64,000 bases of DNA from Achromobacter denitrificans NBRC 15125 (GCF_001571365.1 NZ_BCTQ01000032.1:1-64000), one strand, 5' to 3'. Shown: positions 9,626 through 18,909, numbered from the stretch's first letter. Notes: generated by a model from the sequence alone, not told the origin. Numbers and translations are program-made.

Positions 9626-11326
9626 ATGGAAATGATTGCCATGATTGCTTGCAACCGTGAACTTCGGATGTGTCTAGCATTGGTTTTATTTTTAATGAGT
9701 GGGTGGCACGCTCTCGCGAGCACGCCATTGCCTACGCCCACTTTGGATGTCGTGAAAAAGCGGGTAGGAGACGCAATCCGCGATGCGGCAAACAATAAAT
9801 CATTAGGTGTCGATCCTGTAGTTGGCCAGGAAATCGTGGCGGATTCTGTCGGATTTGTGGCGAATTTCTGCGGGGAATATGCTCCAAAAGGTGCCCAGGA
9901 TCCCTGTACTGCTGTCTTTTTCAATGAGGACGAACTGCGCTCTATTGTGGCGGCTTTCCTTGCTGATGCGCTTAGGCGTCCAGCCAAGATAGAAACTATC
10001 TCTTCACGAATGGCACATCGTGCAGGCTTGACTATGGCCGATGTAGGCATTGCTGAAAAACGTGAAAATTATATTGGAATTGTGCAAGTTCCGGAAAGGT
10101 TCCGGCGCACAGATATTTCGTTGCGTACCGCGTACGGCCTGGAGCGGATTGGGAGCGCAGCTGATTTTCTGTTGCTCAGTCCTGGGAACCATGATTTGGT
10201 GGCCACTGCGGGCGATGGGAGTGTTGTATCAGTGCGAGTGGAAATGCCTATGTTGGGAACTGGAAGATGGAAGGAGATGAACGAGGCTGACGCTACGACT
10301 GGACGAATCGACGTTCCTCTTGAGAGCTTCTGTAGTCCGTCAGGCGAAATAAAACTCATCGGCGCGCTGGCAATGTTCAATGCCGGCAGGGCGAAGATTA
10401 GTGAGAGTCGCGAGGAGGCGGGCACACATACGATGCCAGTGGCGCTTCAGACAGGGATAGATATTTCCGTTCTGGATGAAACCGGCTTGTGTGACAACGT
10501 ATGTATGAAAGGAATCGGCGTAGCGTTTGCGAAGGCTATTGCGATCTGGCGATCCGGGTGTGAGAGGTGTCGAGGGAGTGCTCTGTCGGTCGTGCGGGTG
10601 GGGTCCAGTGTTTGGTTGGATCGGAAAGCAACCAACAGAATAAGGAGGATTTTGCAGGATAGGAACATTAGGGTTGATTTCGACCTTGGTAAGTCATTGC
10701 CAGACGAGACTCTTACATACATTAATGCTCCAAGCCCATTAGTGCCTAGAAGCGCCATCGTAGGATTCAGTCAAGTAGATGGGGACAACGAAGTTATAAA
10801 TGTTCTGTGCGGGTTGGGTTCGTCAACTGGAAGTGATTGGGTGAACAGCGCACGAGGATTTCTGTGCGATGGATCGCCTCAGTCCAAGATGGTTTTGCTG
10901 CCCACGTTGGAAATAAAAAAAACTCCGACTGATTGTGGAGAAATGGCCATTGCATGCGCTGTGCCCGGCGGCAAGGTGCAGATCACAATTCGCGACTATG
11001 AGTTCCGTATATCGACTCCCTCAGGTACGACGATGTTGAGGAGTGCGACCTCAAAGGCTACCCATAGTCTTGGACCCATCCTTGTACACGAAGTAGGGCA
11101 TTGGTTCGGAGTCCCTCATCCAGAAATGGTGGGAGTTCTCAATAAGGATATTATGTCTGGTGTTTTTAATCCGGATAATGTCTGTGTTTCTGCGCAAAGT
11201 CTAATAATGCTTGACAATGCTACGGATGACCGCTGGCAGTACAGAGCTAAGAATAATCAAGCCTTACTGCCACTTTCTACCAAGCCAAATTCTCAGTTCG
11301 GTAGCGATAATACGCATAAGAGGTGA
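9626..11326 (+). CDS. secreted metzincin-type zinc metalloprotease (putative)
   Basis: A 566-residue protein with an N-terminal hydrophobic export signal (LALVLFLMSGWHALAS). Near the C-terminus, residues 488-498 read HEVGHWFGVPH, the complete HExxHxxGxxH zinc signature of metzincins, and 12 residues later IMSG supplies a plausible Met-turn (Met510). The third-His-to-Met spacing is short, more like matrixins than serralysins. The approximately 450 residues between signal and catalytic motif match nothing I recognise and contain several Cys, perhaps disulphide-bonded in the periplasm or outside. The gene is AT-rich with codon use unlike its neighbours, suggesting horizontal transfer. Its TGA sits within the ribosome-binding site of the next gene, so the two are one operon. 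The substrate is unknown. Confidence 0.75.
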   Translation: MEMIAMIACNRELRMCLALVLFLMSGWHALASTPLPTPTLDVVKKRVGDAIRDAANNKSLGVDPVVGQEIVADSVGFVANFCGEYAPKGAQDPCTAVFFNEDELRSIVAAFLADALRRPAKIETISSRMAHRAGLTMADVGIAEKRENYIGIVQVPERFRRTDISLRTAYGLERIGSAADFLLLSPGNHDLVATAGDGSVVSVRVEMPMLGTGRWKEMNEADATTGRIDVPLESFCSPSGEIKLIGALAMFNAGRAKISESREEAGTHTMPVALQTGIDISVLDETGLCDNVCMKGIGVAFAKAIAIWRSGCERCRGSALSVVRVGSSVWLDRKATNRIRRILQDRNIRVDFDLGKSLPDETLTYINAPSPLVPRSAIVGFSQVDGDNEVINVLCGLGSSTGSDWVNSARGFLCDGSPQSKMVLLPTLEIKKTPTDCGEMAIACAVPGGKVQITIRDYEFRISTPSGTTMLRSATSKATHSLGPILVHEVGHWFGVPHPEMVGVLNKDIMSGVFNPDNVCVSAQSLIMLDNATDDRWQYRAKNNQALLPLSTKPNSQFGSDNTHKR

Positions 11327-11330
11327 GCTC

Positions 11331-12350
11331 ATGGTCGCAGATAAAACTGTATCGTTGTTGGTTAGTTTGTTTGTTTTGACTTCGCCTGCGGTGGCCCAGG
11401 AGTGGAAAGACTATAATAAGAACATTGTTGATACTGTGGATTGGTTGGCAAAAAATAAGGCAAGCCTGGGGTATGATTTAAAATCAAGATATACAGATAA
11501 TTTGAAATACGGTTCGTATGTGTTTCCCGGAAGGAATAGCCCGAATACTATGTGTGTGGCAGCCGTTTTCGAGATCATTGTTCGCTCGTTAGCCGACGCT
11601 AGGCAAGAGGATGGGACGTTGGTTAGTGATCGCTTGATGCCGGGACAGGTGCTCGGGGGATCCTCGGCTTTAAGTGTTGCGCCATACATTTTTCAATATA
11701 GATCGAACGCGATTTTTCCTGAGTATGGGAGAAAATTTTCGGCTGGGGCTGGTGATGCGTTTGTGCTGTTTGGGATGGGAAGGTATGTGGCCTTCGAAGC
11801 AGCCAAAGCAGGGGATTTTATATACTTTAATCGGGCGGGCGGCGGCGGGCACGCAGCAGTTTTTATTTCCTATCTCAATAAATTAGGGGCGCCTTCAGAT
11901 GGCAAGTCTGCAGTGGGGTTTAGATATTTTTCCGCCCAAAAGGGAGGAACAAATGGGCTTGGCTATCGCGATGCGTTCTTTGGTGGCTGTCCATCTGTAA
12001 AGACAGATTATGTGAAGGATTGCGAAGTAATTCGAAGTTCTGAACGACGACTGCTTTCGGTAAGTAGGCTCCATCATCCAAGTGAATGGCAGACCTCATA
12101 TAGCGCGATACGAGTACAGCGATTTTTCAAAGGGGACTCTATAGAGACGTTTTTTGAGGGCGAGCGTGCGTTTCGAAAGCGGACACATGAAGAGTTGTTG
12201 GAGGCAGAGAAGAGCGCTAAAGAGTATGCAAAGAAAGGGCTATTTCCGCTGATAGTTCCCCCGATAGCCGGTGAGGCAACGATTGCGGAGGATAATCTGC
12301 GGAATGTGGAGTTTAGTGTTGGAGAATTTGGCCCGGAATTTCCCGGTTGA
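11331..12350 (+). CDS. exported papain/NlpC-P60-like hydrolase candidate
   Basis: A 339-residue protein starting at ATG 11331, preceded by a strong GAGGTGA that overlaps the stop of the metalloprotease gene. Residues 1-22 form a signal peptide ending AVA. Cys75 sits at the start of a helix-like segment (NTMCVAAVFEIIVRSL). About 100 residues later comes AGDFIYFNR-GGGGHAAVFISYL with His174, the layout of Cys/His enzymes of the NlpC/P60-CHAP fold, many of which cut peptidoglycan or amide bonds. The family assignment is inferred from this motif order only. The C-terminal third is Glu/Lys-rich and unassigned. It is as AT-rich as its partner and probably acts in the same exported process. Confidence 0.55.
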   Translation: MVADKTVSLLVSLFVLTSPAVAQEWKDYNKNIVDTVDWLAKNKASLGYDLKSRYTDNLKYGSYVFPGRNSPNTMCVAAVFEIIVRSLADARQEDGTLVSDRLMPGQVLGGSSALSVAPYIFQYRSNAIFPEYGRKFSAGAGDAFVLFGMGRYVAFEAAKAGDFIYFNRAGGGGHAAVFISYLNKLGAPSDGKSAVGFRYFSAQKGGTNGLGYRDAFFGGCPSVKTDYVKDCEVIRSSERRLLSVSRLHHPSEWQTSYSAIRVQRFFKGDSIETFFEGERAFRKRTHEELLEAEKSAKEYAKKGLFPLIVPPIAGEATIAEDNLRNVEFSVGEFGPEFPG

Positions 12351-12494
12351 TAGCGTATTTCATATTATTTGATTGCGACGAATTGATGGGTTTGGAGAGG
12401 GAAAGATGCTGCCCCTAAGCGTGGCTGAAAATAAAATAGACGGCACGTGCGTAAGTCGTGGTGGTCGTGTTGTTCTTGATAGTCCATCCTTAGC

Positions 12495-13610
12495 GTGTTG
12501 AGCTGGTGTGCGAAAATCCCGCTTTCCCCTACTAGCGCCGCAAACTTGAAACACCTGCTCGCCACGCTGGACCGGCTGGACGAATTCGATGAAATCATCG
12601 ACGTGCGCACGCCGCTCGAATTCGCCGACGACCACATCCCCGGCGCCACCAACGCGCCGGTGCTGAGCAACGAAGAGCGGGTCGTGGTCGGCACGCTGTA
12701 CAAGCAGGTCTCGCCCTTCGAGGCATCGCGGGTCGGCGCCGCGCTGGTGGCGCGCAACATCGCCGCGCACCTCGACACCACCTTCGCCGACCGCCGCCAG
12801 GGCTGGCGCCCGCTGATCTATTGCTGGCGCGGCGGCACGCGCTCCGGTTCCATGACGACCATGTTCAACATGATCGGCTGGCGCGCGCGGCAGCTGGACG
12901 GCGGCTACAAGACCTATCGCCAGTCCACCTTGGACGCGCTGGATACGCTGCCGGCCGCCTTGCGCTACATCGTGCTGGCCGGGCCCACCGGCAGCGGCAA
13001 GACGCGGCTGCTGAACGCGCTGGTGCAGGCGGGCGCGCAGACGCTGGACCTGGAGCGCCTGGCCGCGCATCGGGGCTCCCTGTTGGGCGCATGGGCCGGC
13101 GTGCCCCAGCCCTCGCAGAAAGGCTTCGATACGCTGCTGGCGCAGGCGCTGCGCGCTTTCGATCCGGCGCGGCCGGTCTTCGTCGAGGCGGAGAGCCGCA
13201 AGATCGGCGCGGTCGCCTTGCCGGCGGCGCTGCTCGCGGCCATGCACGCCAGCCCGTGCGTCGAGGTCAATTCCCGCCGCGAAGACCGCGCCGCCTTCCT
13301 GCAGCAGGACTATGCCCAGCTGTTCGACGACCCGGGCTCGCTCAAGGCGCAGCTGGCGCGCATGATCGGCCTGCACAGCCGCGAGCGCGTCGGCGGCTGG
13401 CAGGCGCTGGTCGATAGCGGCGCGCGCGCCGAACTGGCCCGCGAACTGATAGACCGGCACTACGACCCGGCCTATGCCCGCAGCTGCCACGCGCATTTCA
13501 CGCGGCTGCCGCAAGCCTTGCGACTGGAGTTCCGGCCCAACGATGCCGACGTGGTGGAGCAGGCGAAAGCGCTGCTGGCTCGGCTGGACGCGGCGGGAGA
13601 TGGTATCTAG
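12495..13610 (+). CDS. selU: tRNA 2-selenouridine synthase
   Basis: A 371-residue protein (also called MnmH/YbbB) replacing sulphur by selenium at the wobble uridine of certain tRNAs through a geranylated intermediate. An N-terminal rhodanese domain carries the catalytic Cys110 in YCWRGGTRSGSM, and a P-loop GPTGSGKT at residues 163-170 begins the second domain. Length is normal. The start is uncertain: GTG 12495 and a TTG three bases later are possible but lack a good ribosome-binding site. The AT-rich island ends just here, so the native leader may have been replaced. selD, which supplies selenophosphate, is not in the window. Confidence 0.92.
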   Translation: MLSWCAKIPLSPTSAANLKHLLATLDRLDEFDEIIDVRTPLEFADDHIPGATNAPVLSNEERVVVGTLYKQVSPFEASRVGAALVARNIAAHLDTTFADRRQGWRPLIYCWRGGTRSGSMTTMFNMIGWRARQLDGGYKTYRQSTLDALDTLPAALRYIVLAGPTGSGKTRLLNALVQAGAQTLDLERLAAHRGSLLGAWAGVPQPSQKGFDTLLAQALRAFDPARPVFVEAESRKIGAVALPAALLAAMHASPCVEVNSRREDRAAFLQQDYAQLFDDPGSLKAQLARMIGLHSRERVGGWQALVDSGARAELARELIDRHYDPAYARSCHAHFTRLPQALRLEFRPNDADVVEQAKALLARLDAAGDGI

Positions 13611-13731
13611 GCGGTGTCGGCCCATCCATTCGAAGGGGGGCGGTGACGATCGCGTTTTCCAGGGAATTGCGAGAGAATCAGCGTCATTTGGGCGAATCAT
13701 CTGCCTTGCAGCAATCTGCTACGGAGCGACG

Positions 13732-14625
13732 ATGATGCATACCTTGTGGCGAACCGGGGTCTTGCCTTGCCTGACGGCGATCATCGTCGCGCCCACGACG
13801 GCCAGCGCGTTCGATGCGGAAATGCATCCGGCATACACGAAGCAGGCGGTGACGGCATACCGTCATTGCGGCGGAGGAACGCTTTCCGAGCAGCAGGCTG
13901 AAGCCTACGCCGACGGTACCGAGGCCGAGGACTCCAATCTCGTCACCCTGGGGCAGCGCGCCGCCAATTGGCATTTCCATAACCGCGACGGAAAGCTCCA
14001 GGATGGCTGGTTCGTCAACCGCAGCCTCGACGTGATTTTCGCCAAGCGCAACGACGAGCTTGAGGCGCTGCTGACGGCCAGGAAACTCGACACCGAAAAG
14101 ATCTACAAACAGGCAGGCCGGGTGCTGCATTACATCCAGGACATGAGCGTGCCGGCTCATGTCGTTCCCGTGTATCACGCGAAACTGCCGCTGTTGGGAG
14201 GCGGAGACCCGTTCGATGCCTACCGGCGAAACGCGGCAGCGCCGCCATTCAGCCTCTCGGCGCCGGAATGCGCCGCCTTGCGCCAGTCGGTGACGACCGG
14301 CCGGGGATATCCGCAGACGCTGTTGCAGGCAACGGCCTTGGCCACACTGCAGCGGATAGGCCAGCCTGGTCCGACGCCCGGCGCGGGAGAGTGGGAGAGA
14401 TACTGGATCTATCCGTCCAAGGATTCCTCGCAAGCGCGCGACGGCTGGGGCAGTTACGGGGATTGTGAATTCAAGGTCGACAACGCCGCTCAGGGATGCA
14501 AGGGGCGGGAGCAACTCGATGCGCTGTTCGATTTGCAGTACCGGGACGTTTTGATGAACTCCGTGCGCATGCTGGTGTATGTCGAACGGCGGCTCGCGGA
14601 GCGTCAACCGAAACCCGGGAATTGA
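13732..14625 (+). CDS. exported zinc-dependent phospholipase C-like protein
   Basis: A 297-residue protein with a signal peptide ending near TASA. Residues His32, Asp67, the WHFHN segment (His81/83), His133, Asp137, His143 and His149 follow the order and spacing of the three-zinc site of the phospholipase C / S1-P1 nuclease superfamily. The core LHYIQDMSVPAH matches the HxxxDxxxxxH pattern of Bacillus cereus phospholipase C. The enzyme could therefore hydrolyse phospholipids or another phosphodiester in the periplasm or outside the cell; the substrate cannot be read from sequence. GGAG stands about six bases before ATG 13732. The lipoprotein gene downstream begins 46 bases later, so they are probably co-transcribed. 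Confidence 0.75.
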   Translation: MMHTLWRTGVLPCLTAIIVAPTTASAFDAEMHPAYTKQAVTAYRHCGGGTLSEQQAEAYADGTEAEDSNLVTLGQRAANWHFHNRDGKLQDGWFVNRSLDVIFAKRNDELEALLTARKLDTEKIYKQAGRVLHYIQDMSVPAHVVPVYHAKLPLLGGGDPFDAYRRNAAAPPFSLSAPECAALRQSVTTGRGYPQTLLQATALATLQRIGQPGPTPGAGEWERYWIYPSKDSSQARDGWGSYGDCEFKVDNAAQGCKGREQLDALFDLQYRDVLMNSVRMLVYVERRLAERQPKPGN

Positions 14626-14671
14626 TACAGAGGTGTGCCAGAAAATCAGTTGACGCACGGGGAGAGGGGAT

Positions 14672-16957
14672 ATGCATGCACAAACCGAAGAGGCCGCCTT
14701 GCCGCGGCGGAAATGGGCCTCCAAAGGGCCGATCATGCTGTTGGCGCTGGTTTGCGCCGGGCTGGCGCTATTGCTCGCCGCAGGATGCAGTGGGGTGATG
14801 GGAAGCGTTGCCAACACTGTTTATCCCAGCCTGGCCCAACCTGAAGAAACCGAAGCTCCGCCAACTTTTACCGCGTACCTGCCTTCCGCAACCACTCAGG
14901 CGATCCTGGGCGGGCGGGGCCAGGGGCTCAATTGTTCGATTCCGCCGCTGCTGGCGCGCCTGGCCTTTAGTGGGGAAGGCAACGAGTCGGATGTGAGCCT
15001 GCGTTTTCGTCAGGCCTGCGTCATGCATGACATGTGCTATCGGCACGGCTATGCCACGTATCGCTACACCCAGGCGGACTGCGACACGATGCTGCAGCAG
15101 TCGGCATACAGGCTGTGCCGTCAGATCTATCGCCCGGCGGGCAACTCCGCCGTGCAGAAGGTCTACGATGACTGCGAGACCGAAGCGAAGAAGGTACTGC
15201 TTGGGGTCACGTTGGGGGGGGGCGGGTCGTATCTGGCGGCGGACCGTTCCACCTATTTCGAGTATGACCCGATGCCGGTGCGCGCGGATGATTACGTGGT
15301 CGGAAGGGCGGTGCCCATGGCCGGAGAGGGCGGCGACAAGAATGACATCGGGATCCGTACCTTCTACGTCAGACGGAATACGGTGGAAATGGCCATGTTG
15401 ACGAGTCCCTCGCCTGCGGAACCGGGGTTGGGCGGGCGACGGACAGGGCCGGCGCTGTTCCCCGAGCGTCTGATCGCCACTCCCCCTATGTTGCTTGCGG
15501 CGGGATCGTCCCAGGAGCGGTTCGCGGCCTTGGCCCGGGATTCCTTTGGGAACACCGATCTGACGGTTGTCAGCTATCGCATCAGCGGCTCGCCCTCGGG
15601 CCGCGAGTCCAATCCCGCGTTTTCACTTTCGACATGCGAGGGTGGACAAGAAGGCCCCTGCGTGAGCGCGACCGACGCGTCGATACGAAAACTGGCGGTG
15701 ATCGACGGCGCTCCCGTCCTCCTGTCACTGACCCATCGAGGAACGCTCAAAGGTTCCGCCGACACCGGGTCTGGGAGCGGCAGCACGGTGAAGATCGTGC
15801 AGAAAAGCCTCGCGCGGCTAATCGTCGATGACGCGGGGTCAGGTTCGTCCGGCGCTTCGGATGTCGTATGCATGGCGGGAACCATCAGTGTCACCGGATC
15901 CGACGGCAGGTCCAGGTGCGTAATGGACGACTATCCCTTGAACGGCCCCAGGTTGGTCGGGGACAAGTACCGCTTTTTGCAGCACGATGTCCTGCTGGAG
16001 CAAGATGGCGCGGGCAACGCGACTCACGCCTGGGTGCTGGGCCGCGGGGCCTTACTCACTTCCGGCGAGGGCGTTCCCTTTGTCACCGAGAGTCCGGGGA
16101 AGGACTACGCGTCCAGGCTGGTGGTCGTGCGTCAGGCATTGGGCAATGGGAAGCATGACGATACGCAGCGCTTTTCCCTGAACGTATCGGAAGCGGATGA
16201 ACCGCTTTCCCTGGTGAATCTGGGACCGGCGGCGGGAACTGTATTGATGGGGCTTGCCTGGAAGGGAGATGACCTCGGTCGTGTCGTAGACGGAAAGCCG
16301 CCGGCATCCGCTCCCATTGTGAAGCTCTGGACCATGCCGGCTCCGGGGCAGCTTCCTGATCCCCAGCCCGTGGAGGTTGCGCTGCCTCAGGCGCTGAAGG
16401 ATAGATTCATCGATATTCCTCCCGTGGTCGTGCGCCAGCCTGGAATGGACTCCCCTTTGTTCGTTTTCGTGCGTGTCGACGACCCGCTGACGCGGGGAGC
16501 GCCTGATGATCCATCCCCTGCCGATCCCAAGAAAACGGTGCGTCTACGGTTCCAGGTGCTGACGCTTGGCAACACGGATCTGGCGGCGAAGGCTTTCTCT
16601 AGCCTGGGAGAATTCACTTGCCTGATCGATCTGGAAAAGCAATGGCAATTGCCCGCCGCGGCGCAAATACGGACACGCGCATTCCGCGCCTTTGCGCTGA
16701 ATGAGAAGAACTGGCAGGGTGATACTGCGCGGGCGCTGCCCGCACATGTGCAGGAACGGCTGGTCAGGGACTTGTCGTATCGCTGGAGGATGAGCCAATT
16801 GATTGCGTCCGAACGGATGTCCGAGGACGGGAAAAGCCTGCTGGCCTTGACCATGGTCTTCAATGGGTTTCCCGCCCTGTCCACCCAGATGCTGCTGCGG
16901 CCGCAGGATTCTGGTCCGCGGCTCGTGCAGGAGGGCGCCTGTATCGGCGCGGCGTGA
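14672..16957 (+). CDS. large lipoprotein with phospholipase A2-like motif
   Basis: A 761-residue protein. A basic start and hydrophobic stretch lead to the lipobox LLAAGC with Cys39, so it should be lipid-anchored, probably in the outer membrane. Residues 116-122 read CVMHDMC, followed by YRHG and a second Cys cluster ending at Cys137. This is the His-Asp catalytic helix of secreted and prokaryotic phospholipase A2 enzymes (His119, Asp120), which release the sn-2 fatty acid. The remaining approximately 550 residues look like beta-rich secreted sequence with no motif I know; they could hold a propeller or binding domain. It follows the phospholipase C-like gene by 46 bases and ends 7 bases before the convergent Bug gene. 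Confidence 0.7.
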   Translation: MHAQTEEAALPRRKWASKGPIMLLALVCAGLALLLAAGCSGVMGSVANTVYPSLAQPEETEAPPTFTAYLPSATTQAILGGRGQGLNCSIPPLLARLAFSGEGNESDVSLRFRQACVMHDMCYRHGYATYRYTQADCDTMLQQSAYRLCRQIYRPAGNSAVQKVYDDCETEAKKVLLGVTLGGGGSYLAADRSTYFEYDPMPVRADDYVVGRAVPMAGEGGDKNDIGIRTFYVRRNTVEMAMLTSPSPAEPGLGGRRTGPALFPERLIATPPMLLAAGSSQERFAALARDSFGNTDLTVVSYRISGSPSGRESNPAFSLSTCEGGQEGPCVSATDASIRKLAVIDGAPVLLSLTHRGTLKGSADTGSGSGSTVKIVQKSLARLIVDDAGSGSSGASDVVCMAGTISVTGSDGRSRCVMDDYPLNGPRLVGDKYRFLQHDVLLEQDGAGNATHAWVLGRGALLTSGEGVPFVTESPGKDYASRLVVVRQALGNGKHDDTQRFSLNVSEADEPLSLVNLGPAAGTVLMGLAWKGDDLGRVVDGKPPASAPIVKLWTMPAPGQLPDPQPVEVALPQALKDRFIDIPPVVVRQPGMDSPLFVFVRVDDPLTRGAPDDPSPADPKKTVRLRFQVLTLGNTDLAAKAFSSLGEFTCLIDLEKQWQLPAAAQIRTRAFRAFALNEKNWQGDTARALPAHVQERLVRDLSYRWRMSQLIASERMSEDGKSLLALTMVFNGFPALSTQMLLRPQDSGPRLVQEGACIGAA

Positions 16958-16964
16958 GCCGCCT

Positions 16965-17927
16965 TCAGTCTATGCGCACGCCCGTCATGTCGACGAGGCT
17001 GCGCCAGTTCTTCACTTCGCTTTCCTGGTAGGCCTTCAGGTCCTTGGGACTGCCCGCGGCCGGGGTCATGCCGATCTGCGCGGAGAGCTGGCGCAGCTCG
17101 TCGGTGCCGAGCACGCGGTTGACCTCGGCGTTGATGCGCTCGACGACGGGCGCCGGCGTGCCGCGCGGCGCGAACATGGCGAACCACACCACGAGCTCGT
17201 GCTTGTCGAGACCGCTTTCCGCCACCGTTGGAATGTCGGGCGCGAACGGCGCCCGCTGCGGCGTGGTGACGGCCAGGGCCCGCACCTTGCCCGCGGCGAT
17301 CTGCGGCAGGCTGGGGCCGACGTTCTCGAAGGCGTAGGTGATGCGCCCGCTCATCAGGTCGGTCATCATGCCGCCGACGTTGCTGTACAGCACGGTCGCG
17401 ACGTCGACGTCGGCCATGCGCTTGAGTAGTTCCACCCAGACCCGCGCCGTGGTGTTGCTGGCGCCGAAGTTCAGCGCGCCTGGCTGCGCGCGGGCCGCGG
17501 CGATGAGTTCGGGCAGGGTCGTGGCTTTGGCGTCGGCGTTGCCGATGAGGATCATGGGCAGGCGGCCCATGAGCGCGACGGGGGCGAAGTCCTTGACCGG
17601 GTCGTAGGGCAGGCGCTGGTAGAGGCTGGCGTTGGCGGCCATCGGGCCGTTGGTGCCCATCAGCAGCGTATAGCCGTCGGGCGCGCTGCGGGCGACGTAG
17701 GCGGCGCCGATGCCGCCGCCCGCGCCGGGCTTGTTCTCTACCGTGACGGGCTGCCCGAGCCGTTCGCTCAGGCCTTTGGCGACGCCGCGCGCCAGCGTGT
17801 CCGTGGCGGAGCCGGCGCCGAACGGCACCACCATGTTGATCGGTTTGTCGGGGAAGGCGGCGCTGGCGTTCATACAGGCGGCGCCCAGCAGCAGGAGCGT
17901 CGCGATTTGCTTCATCGTTTTGGACAT
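16965..17927 (-). CDS. Bug-family periplasmic substrate-binding protein
   Basis: A 320-residue TctC-like solute-binding protein. A signal peptide (KQIATLLLLGAACMNASA) is followed by the diagnostic FPDKPINMVVPFGAGSATD and the NKPGAGGGIGAAYVARSAPDGYTLLMG segment that forms the carboxylate pocket in characterised Bug proteins. No TctA/TctB membrane genes lie nearby, as is usual for these expanded orphan families in Bordetella relatives. I chose ATG 17927, without a strong ribosome-binding site; an internal ATG at 17915 is an alternative. It lies 23 bases after the TauD-like gene on the same strand, so ligand and enzyme substrate may be the same compound, presumably an organic or sulphonic acid. 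Confidence 0.93.
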   Translation of the reverse strand: MSKTMKQIATLLLLGAACMNASAAFPDKPINMVVPFGAGSATDTLARGVAKGLSERLGQPVTVENKPGAGGGIGAAYVARSAPDGYTLLMGTNGPMAANASLYQRLPYDPVKDFAPVALMGRLPMILIGNADAKATTLPELIAAARAQPGALNFGASNTTARVWVELLKRMADVDVATVLYSNVGGMMTDLMSGRITYAFENVGPSLPQIAAGKVRALAVTTPQRAPFAPDIPTVAESGLDKHELVVWFAMFAPRGTPAPVVERINAEVNRVLGTDELRQLSAQIGMTPAAGSPKDLKAYQESEVKNWRSLVDMTGVRID

Positions 17928-17950
17928 GGATAGGGGTCTCGGTCTTGGGA

Positions 17951-18832
17951 TCAGGCGACGGTAGGGTCGGTGTCCTGCACCGTGGCGCGTCGCATCGAAC
18001 GGCGGTATTTCTCGTCGAAGCCGGCGCCGCGGTGCATGGTGCAGCGGTTGTCCCAAAGGACCAGGTCGTTGGTGCGCCAGCGATGCCGATACACGAACCG
18101 GCGCTGCGTGGCGAAAGCCATCAGCTCATCGACCAGGGCGCGTCCGGCTTCGTCGCTCATGCCTTCGATGCGGCTGATGTGCGAGGCGATGTACAGCGCG
18201 CGGCGGCCGGTGGCGGCGTGCGTGCGCACCAGCACCTGCCGCACCGGAGGCTGGCGCTCGCGCCAGGCGTCGGGGATCGAGCCGACGTCGAAGTCGGTCA
18301 GGCCGCGCGAGTGGAAATAGTCGTGCACGGCGATGAGCGGCGCCAGGCGAGTCTGCATGGTTTCGTCCAGCGCGTCCCAGGCGGCCCGCATGTCGGCGAA
18401 CTCGGTGGCGCCGCCGACGGGCGGGATCTCCTGGGCCGACAGCAGCGACACACTGGCGGGCGTGCGCTTGAAGGAGCTGTCGGTGTGCCAGAGCTGGTTG
18501 CTCAGGTTGATCAGGCGGCGGATGTCGCCCCGATCGAGAATGCCGCCGCGTTCGTCCAGGTTGGAAATGTCGGACAGTTCGGCATGGCCCAGCCGACGCG
18601 GCCGGTCGGCGTTGTACACCGAGGCGCCCACGGAAATCTCCAGCGGCCCGAATTGGCGCGCCACGGCCATCTGCTCCGCTTCGTTCAGCGGCTGCTCCGG
18701 CACGACCAGCACGGCGTATCGGTGCAGCGCGTCCTGCAAGGCCTCCGCGTCCTGCGCGGAGAGCGGCGTGCGCAGGTCGACGTTGGAGACCTCCGCGACG
18801 AAGTCCGCATCGACGGGTGTGATTTCAATCAT
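17951..18832 (-). CDS. TauD/TfdA-family Fe(II)/2-oxoglutarate dioxygenase
   Basis: A 293-residue non-haem iron dioxygenase. The HxD pair is in LWHTDSSF and the distal His in TMHRGAGF, with the 2-oxoglutarate-binding Arg expected in the following RRSMRRATV. Family members oxidise taurine, alkyl sulphates or aryloxyacetates; the substrate here is unknown. ATG 18832 follows AAGGA by six bases. Upstream in-frame codons lie in the operator region and are rejected. It forms an operon with the Bug protein and diverges from an IclR regulator across an interval with a 23-base palindrome. Confidence 0.9.
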   Translation of the reverse strand: MIEITPVDADFVAEVSNVDLRTPLSAQDAEALQDALHRYAVLVVPEQPLNEAEQMAVARQFGPLEISVGASVYNADRPRRLGHAELSDISNLDERGGILDRGDIRRLINLSNQLWHTDSSFKRTPASVSLLSAQEIPPVGGATEFADMRAAWDALDETMQTRLAPLIAVHDYFHSRGLTDFDVGSIPDAWRERQPPVRQVLVRTHAATGRRALYIASHISRIEGMSDEAGRALVDELMAFATQRRFVYRHRWRTNDLVLWDNRCTMHRGAGFDEKYRRSMRRATVQDTDPTVA

Positions 18833-18886
18833 TTTTTTCCTTTTCCTCGCGCAGCCTTCGTGCTCGATCGCATCCTGGCGTGCTAT

Positions 18887-18909
18887 TATTTTTCGACTAT
18901 CGAAAAATA
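18887..18909. promoter_or_regulatory. palindromic operator between the dioxygenase gene and iclR
   Basis: Perfect 10-base arms TATTTTTCGA and TCGAAAAATA flank a CTA spacer. A third copy of the half-site (TCGAAAATA, 18919-18927) sits directly before the regulator's ATG. The position suits repression of both divergent promoters by the IclR protein. Confidence 0.7.

Noticed and set aside
8551..12500. tRNA-Ser 3' end as an attachment site with a direct repeat at the right island border.
   Set aside because: I looked for the tRNA 3' sequence around 12350-12500 and found no copy; no integrase gene is present.
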